From contig SFGN01000032.1 in NCBI GenBank assembly GCA_004556565.1, forward strand, positions 1 to 27,594: DNA of 27,594 nucleotides, in the 5' to 3' direction. This document shows, piece after piece, positions 24,601-27,594 of the stretch. Position numbers and translations under genes: made by a program. The stretch comes from Lachnospiraceae bacterium (GTDB lineage Bacteria; Bacillota_A; Clostridia; Lachnospirales; Lachnospiraceae). The number at the start of each line of letters is the position of its first letter. Positions within the stretch are counted from its first letter, which is position 1. Under the pieces are notes generated by a model that was not told the origin of the DNA, ran no database searches, and saw only the letters and a list, made by a program, of their open reading frames with translations.

Positions 24601-25454
24601 GAAACTTCTTTCTTTTCTGCAACAGTACTTTCCCCTTCTGGTCCTTCACCAATACTCATATATCTGCTGGCACACTGCAGGCTATAACTACCATTTGCAT
24701 TTGCGCTCAGCGTCCATCTTGTGGCATTGTCTTTATGTTCGGTACTGGTAATTCCGTTCTCACTGCCCACCAACCACTGGTCTGTCCCAATGCTCACAGA
24801 TCCGCGGGCATTTTTAATAATATAAGTTCCTTCTTCTATTGTTCCGATAAAGTAACTTTCTGATCCTGTTGTACTCGCGCCCTTGCCGTCTCCGCCAAAA
24901 TAAATACCATTCCACTGCGTCAAAGAGTCAATACCACCCTCGCCCGAGACAGCATCATCTATTTCCGTCTTATGTGTAGCTCCGTTAATCGTATCCGGGT
25001 CATAATTGTACAGCGTGACCGGGAAATATTTCAGAATTGTCGCCGCATCCGTCCCGGTATCTGCTGCCGTGGTTATTGCGGATTCATCAGATGTGCCGCC
25101 CTTTGATACCGAATAAGTGGCCGCCCTGAGCATATCGCTGTTTTCCACAGCCCCCTCACCTTCCATGAGTGTTAACGTCAGACTTTCATCCTGCATCTGT
25201 TCCCCGGATTCTTCCGTGCCCTCTGCCTTTTCTGACGTACTTGTTTCTTCTGATTTTCCCGAAGCATCTTCTGTCTCATCCGACGCATCCTGAAACCAGT
25301 TGCCAAAGATACGTTCCCACAAACTGCTCAGGCTAAAGCTTCTGCCTGAAAAATTGCTGCCGAATCCGGCTGCCGACACCTGCATTACCGGGGTCATGCT
25401 CATACAGATCACCAGTACAAGCACCAATAATTGTCTGCCTTTTTTGTGCTTCAT
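21693..25454 (-). CDS. Large secreted fibro-slime domain protein
   Basis: 1253 residues. The signal peptide is MKHKKGRQ then LLVLVLVICMSMTPVMQVSA, cleaved near residue 28. An acidic Ser/Glu/Thr linker (to ~100) precedes a beta-rich region with GTDQWLVG and YMSIGEG repeats. The fibro-slime (PA14-like) domain spans roughly 390-640: NLYYSETPQ, YGWYPFNAS, DYFFGMSATIPF, FSGDDDVWVFIDGQLVLDLGG and HELTIFYLERGAGASNCKIRFNL. A Cna-B/SpaA-like beta domain (FGFTLLKDGDPVADMNYNL) follows, then further beta modules with ITYKLNKQLTE, GTSFFARTANNSGYMRIIIK and GTVSINGNPVNIN. The C-terminus has no LPxTG, membrane anchor or S-layer motif. The start has AAGGAGG 8 bases upstream. It lies inside the peptide locus between the PqqD gene and peptide 1, so they are probably cotranscribed. 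Likely an adhesive or matrix protein. Confidence 0.85.
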   Translation of the reverse strand: MKHKKGRQLLVLVLVICMSMTPVMQVSAAGFGSNFSGRSFSLSSLWERIFGNWFQDASDETEDASGKSEETSTSEKAEGTEESGEQMQDESLTLTLMEGEGAVENSDMLRAATYSVSKGGTSDESAITTAADTGTDAATILKYFPVTLYNYDPDTINGATHKTEIDDAVSGEGGIDSLTQWNGIYFGGDGKGASTTGSESYFIGTIEEGTYIIKNARGSVSIGTDQWLVGSENGITSTEHKDNATRWTLSANANGSYSLQCASRYMSIGEGPEGESTVAEKKEVSILPYGGGQIGDISNAYCVQLRCGSYYLCQWGGPDVQIFGGYGENNDSGNAFQLYKVDDSGNEKLTSVQTQALEYADWNKWTGNLNGSDGYRTYSGLAEPQLDAGKNLVFRYPDGGIFNSDASVKDIYTNVGLPFCYEDGYYTFDADSFGAYYYTDAEQGTSGTPESNTNLYYSETPQNNDGLNVADGRTYGWYPFNASATVTPTTADYFFGMSATIPFTMSTNGRVDPNNNESQPIKFEFSGDDDVWVFIDGQLVLDLGGIRNSINGELDFANNTWKITKPNGTACGDMINAFMSGTIFNDEVKGTTGVLNKTRETFAAADSHELTIFYLERGAGASNCKIRFNLYIEDSVSVQKLASKSVTDEGVVSPLTSAEQAQVDNVDFGFTLLKDGDPVADMNYNLINANGQTIATPSTDSNGHFTLRAGQMARFVGIINNNSYQVVEDPKAGFTRTEYTYSGEAADGYVVDAVPCSKASQIPKTEITVSEGTQNIQSAEVQVMDGDEAGDSIQFVCENYLNADIPNPGIMPSDDKIVIDYGLPVEINVLSNDIWKGGSVALTEVEGARYGATVFDASGKITYKLNKQLTEIEVLTYTACVTGTMGETVEATGNVYIIPATTMYYEENMEGLVTYSDGWTLQGTAQTDPQEPGVVGTADDSPYGSDIAYKNDGQDSNGTSMFVNTQYSSASFSYTFTGWGTSFFARTANNSGYMRIIIKDADGNQVYSAFRDTRYRTNDDEMTLYNIPVFTWEADNYGIYTVTVTVAKKYGNFGGCFWLDGIRVVNPLDTTDLNYNVGTAAYAADGEAHMTFATLRQKILKESCIETEDGTLSWDGTNFVVFTDTNGEIKSAEEYKSNGPKEEVYLNNGQSIRFSLREWDANSNKLYLGIKAPTGSGTVSINGNPVNINNAADCYYEISGFATITTDEDGVKTATIDVLATSNLISVTNIKVTGNVEFTIVEQEDIEVSGDEN

Positions 25455-25534
25455 AATCTGACCTCCTTCTCTTTTCTTTTTTTCTACTCAATACTATTAC
25501 ATTGCCGTACTTTTCTGAACGACCGTTTTGCGTC

Positions 25535-25801
25535 TTATTTCAAAAGAGCGTTATTTTGTTGCAGCTGGAACAAAAATTTTTTCACATCTGCCTGCGCAGT
25601 CGGAATATCCACTTCATATTCCTCTGTCAATGCAAGTACCAATTTCTCTTCCGTACATTCTTCCTGCAGCATTCTCCACAAGAACAGACCGCTTTCATTA
25701 AGCGTCATAATCCCCTGAAATTCCAACGCGGCCGCGCCTACCGGAATAAGAATATATTCACCCGCAATTTCCCGCATCATCATATCCTTGTTAGCTTTCA
25801 T
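25535..25801 (-). CDS. PqqD-like peptide chaperone (RiPP recognition element)
   Basis: 88 residues from the ATG at 25801. The family pattern is MKANKDMMMREIAGEYILIPVG, then IMTLNESGLFLWRMLQEE, then a helical C-terminus LTEEYEVDIPTAQADVKKFLFQL. This is the winged-helix PqqD fold that binds leader peptides and hands them to radical SAM or other modifying enzymes. The ribosome site is poor: only weak purines precede the ATG, and a better-placed AAGGA serves an internal ATG near MREIAG. It is 80 bp before the secreted protein gene and 85 bp after the peptide 2 gene. The upstream gap has an inverted repeat TTAAC-TGAC-GTTAA that could bind a regulator. The recognition role is from the family and supported by the shared leader of the two peptides. 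Confidence 0.82.
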   Translation of the reverse strand: MKANKDMMMREIAGEYILIPVGAAALEFQGIMTLNESGLFLWRMLQEECTEEKLVLALTEEYEVDIPTAQADVKKFLFQLQQNNALLK

Positions 25802-25886
25802 CAATTCATGTATAATTCGATTAACGTCAGTTAAACGTCTGAATTATAATCCTTTCTCCAAAACCAGATACCGGGGCAGCCTTTCC

Positions 25887-26063
25887 TTATGCATTGCCGC
25901 AGGCAAAGGAATCTCTTCCGTCTGCAAATCTGGTTAAGGTATTATAGTCTTCGTTCTCATTGCCATGCATGTTTTCATTTTCAAAATATTTTTCATTTGT
26001 GATGATTAAACCGGAGTTAAAATCCTCATAATAAAGAACAGGTTTATGGTAAACCTTTTTCAT
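25887..26063 (-). CDS. Putative modified-peptide precursor 2
   Basis: 58 residues from the ATG at 26063; an in-frame GTG at 26075 with AAAGGGA upstream is an alternative that adds four residues. The N-terminus MKKVYHKPVLYYEDFNSG has the same MKKxYxxPxLxxE layout as the peptide at 21405-21662. The rest is acidic and Asn-rich (ENENMHGNENEDYN), then TRFADGRDSFACGNA with one Cys near the end. The GNENEDYNTL and FACG parts differ entirely from peptide 1, as expected if the leader is kept and the core varies. No signal or membrane segment. It is the first gene of the locus, before PqqD. The gene looks real from its leader match and its promoter, but its product is unknown. Confidence 0.6.
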   Translation of the reverse strand: MKKVYHKPVLYYEDFNSGLIITNEKYFENENMHGNENEDYNTLTRFADGRDSFACGNA

Positions 26064-26097
26064 TAACAGCCTCACTCCCTTTCCTCAGTCAGGTCAA

Positions 26098-26126
26098 TAA
26101 TTATTTTATTGATTGCTGCCTGTAAA
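26098..26126 (-). promoter_or_regulatory. Likely promoter of the peptide locus
   Basis: On the minus strand TTTACA (26126-26121), 17-base spacer, TAATTA (26103-26098), placing the start about 28 bases before the peptide 2 ATG. The -10 box is poor. A second TTGACA (26196-26191) lies in a small stem CCTGT-CAAAT-ACAGG (26189-26203) that may end the integrase transcript. The region 26076-26226 holds no gene. Confidence 0.35.
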
Positions 26127-26226
26127 TATAGCCTGAAACAATATAAATTTCTTAAAGTAGGGCACTATAAGAAAGAAAGTGTTTTAAACCTGTCAAATAC
26201 AGGGATCTGCAGGACCGATATGACCA

Positions 26227-27375
26227 CTATTTTGACTCTGATTTGACTTTAAACGAAAGTTTATTCATCTGCGTACGTTTTTGTTCAAGGGACGGATGGA
26301 CATAGCGCTGCATTGTAATCGTCACATTAGAATGCCCCATTATCTCACTGAGGGATTTCACATCAAAATCATTTTCCACGCAGCGCGTGGCAAAAGTATG
26401 GCGGAGCACATGAAAATTGTAATCTCTGATGCCTGCTTTCTGCAGGAATTTTTTGTACTTCTGCAGACATGCCCGCGGTTCCATATAATGTGTTGTTCCT
26501 GTAAGCACATAGACATTATCCTCCCTCCGGTTTTCTCTGTAATAAGGCAATAGTGCGTCCGGCAATGGAATCACGCGGTTAGAACAATTTGTTTTTGGTT
26601 TCTCTACCAGCACTTTTGTCCTGTTTTTCGCATAAGGATCCGTATTCTGTATGCGGATCACTGTTTTACTGATACTGACAGTTCCTGCCTTAAAGTCAAA
26701 ATCCCCCCATTGCAGAGCGCATACCTCTCCAATCCTAAGTCCGGTATACAAAGATAGCATAATCCCGAGATAAAACGGTGATTTTTCCTTAAAAATGGCT
26801 TTTTCCAGCTTTTCCTGTTCCTCTCGTGTGAGCACTTTAATCTGCGGAGGCCGTACGGAAGAAACCGAAAGATGGATACCACTCAGATTTGTAAAGCCTA
26901 TACTATAACCATATGCAAGAATCATTTTTAAAACTGAGCGAATATCCGAAACTGTTTTATCAGATAAACCACCTTTGCCATCCAGTCTCCCTTCTGTCAG
27001 TTTTTTCTGCAAAAACTGTTGTAAAAATATTTCGTTCAATGACATTACACTGACATCTGCCAAATCCGGGAGTAAATGTTTTCGTATAGTTTGCGTATAT
27101 AGAGCATAGGTTGATTCCTTGACTGCATTTTGCCTGGCAGAAAGCCATTCCTTCGCCACCTGACCGAAAGTTATTTTTAACAGTGGCCCTTCATGCATTT
27201 TTTCCTCCTGCTGTACACTGTCCTGTTCCTTTTTCCGCTTTTCCTTTGCTTCCTGATAAGATTTCCCGTAAATATAACGATACACTGCTTTTCCGTCTTC
27301 GGTGTAGCGCTGAATATAACGCGCTTCCCACCGTCCGTCTTTTCGCTTCCTTATGTTCTCACCATGTCTGCCCAT
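26227..27375 (-). CDS. Tyrosine site-specific recombinase (integrase)
   Basis: 382 residues from the ATG at 27375, with AAAGG about 9 bases upstream; the ATG at 27384 is a close alternative. The N-terminal arm-binding part starts MGRHGENIRKRKDGRWEARY, typical of Tn916-like and phage integrases. A core-binding helical domain follows (GQVAKEWLSARQNAVKESTY near residue 75). The catalytic domain has all tyrosine-recombinase residues: Arg in YTGLRIGEVCALQWGDF, HxLRHTF in FHVLRHTFATRC, the His in IMGHSNVTITMQRY and the final nucleophile Tyr in QRYVHPS. So it looks functional. It is transcribed in the same direction as the peptide locus and lies directly upstream of it. No excisionase, tRNA or clear direct-repeat att site is visible; the element boundary could not be fixed. 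Confidence 0.93.
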   Translation of the reverse strand: MGRHGENIRKRKDGRWEARYIQRYTEDGKAVYRYIYGKSYQEAKEKRKKEQDSVQQEEKMHEGPLLKITFGQVAKEWLSARQNAVKESTYALYTQTIRKHLLPDLADVSVMSLNEIFLQQFLQKKLTEGRLDGKGGLSDKTVSDIRSVLKMILAYGYSIGFTNLSGIHLSVSSVRPPQIKVLTREEQEKLEKAIFKEKSPFYLGIMLSLYTGLRIGEVCALQWGDFDFKAGTVSISKTVIRIQNTDPYAKNRTKVLVEKPKTNCSNRVIPLPDALLPYYRENRREDNVYVLTGTTHYMEPRACLQKYKKFLQKAGIRDYNFHVLRHTFATRCVENDFDVKSLSEIMGHSNVTITMQRYVHPSLEQKRTQMNKLSFKVKSESK

Positions 27376-27498
27376 ATTAATCATCCTTTCCTTATATCGC
27401 TGTTTGATTTCGCATAATCTACCCTGCACGGTTCAATTGACCCCCCGCTCTGACCACGAAAATAGAATTTTTCTTCATTTTTCAGGATTATTTTAGGC

Positions 27499-27594
27499 TC
27501 AATCACAAATTTTGTGGGATTTAGGATTCCGCTCGTAGCTACGGCGGCTCATATCGAATAGTTTCAGAAAGAAATATTCGTCATCAGGATATCC
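27499..27594 (-). CDS. 3' end of an unknown ORF cut by the window edge
   Basis: On the minus strand a frame is open from the window edge to TGA at 27501-27499, giving 31 residues ending MSRRSYERNPKSHKICD. It has protein-like composition (aromatic and acidic start, basic end). I do not recognise it. The gap 27385-27498 between it and the integrase is AT-rich and holds no gene that I can see. Confidence 0.35.
   Translation of the reverse strand, partial: GYPDDEYFFLKLFDMSRRSYERNPKSHKICD

Noticed and set aside
26227..27594. tRNA gene as integration site of the integrase
   Set aside because: No cloverleaf-like sequence was seen on either side of the integrase.

Overview
The window looks like a chromosomal segment of a Gram-positive anaerobic gut Clostridium relative, most likely Lachnospiraceae. 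The reasons are strong AGGAGG-type ribosome binding sites, the V-type ATPase operon layout, a DUF6472 mini-protein, a UPF0340 protein, an ECF-transporter S component and the SPASM/PqqD gene types. This is a family-level inference; I cannot name the species.

Layout. (1) 1-2069, minus strand: an AT-rich two-gene unit, a DUF4062 protein and an unknown protein with a Cys pair, probably a defence or accessory module. (2) 2317-5396, minus: housekeeping genes rlmD, a PflX-type radical SAM protein, a 58-residue DUF6472 protein and a UPF0340/TIGR01440 protein. (3) 5431-7983, minus: a DUF262 protein preceded by the remnant of a second DUF262-type gene that kept only its first codons and its last ~60 codons. 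(4) 8103-9529, minus: a cobalamin riboswitch with its own promoter, a DUF4430 lipoprotein and an ECF S component, ended by a clear terminator. Together these suggest corrinoid uptake. (5) 9744-10394, minus: trmB. (6) 10538-19222, plus: a complete nine-gene V-type ATPase operon (stalk G/H-like subunit, C, I, K, F, E, A, B, D), with promoter, structured leader and two tandem terminators. Subunits E and A use TTG starts.

(7) 19221-26063, minus: the most interesting region. In transcription order it holds a small peptide gene, a PqqD-like protein, a 1253-residue secreted fibro-slime protein, a second small peptide gene, an HPr-kinase-like protein and a radical SAM/SPASM enzyme. The two peptides share an N-terminal signature (MKKxYxxPxLxxE) typical of a leader, so I read the locus as a peptide-modification (RiPP-like) system with a large extracellular protein built into it. 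(8) 26227-27594, minus: a tyrosine integrase and the 3' end of an unknown ORF at the window edge, suggesting that the peptide locus sits at or in an integrated element.
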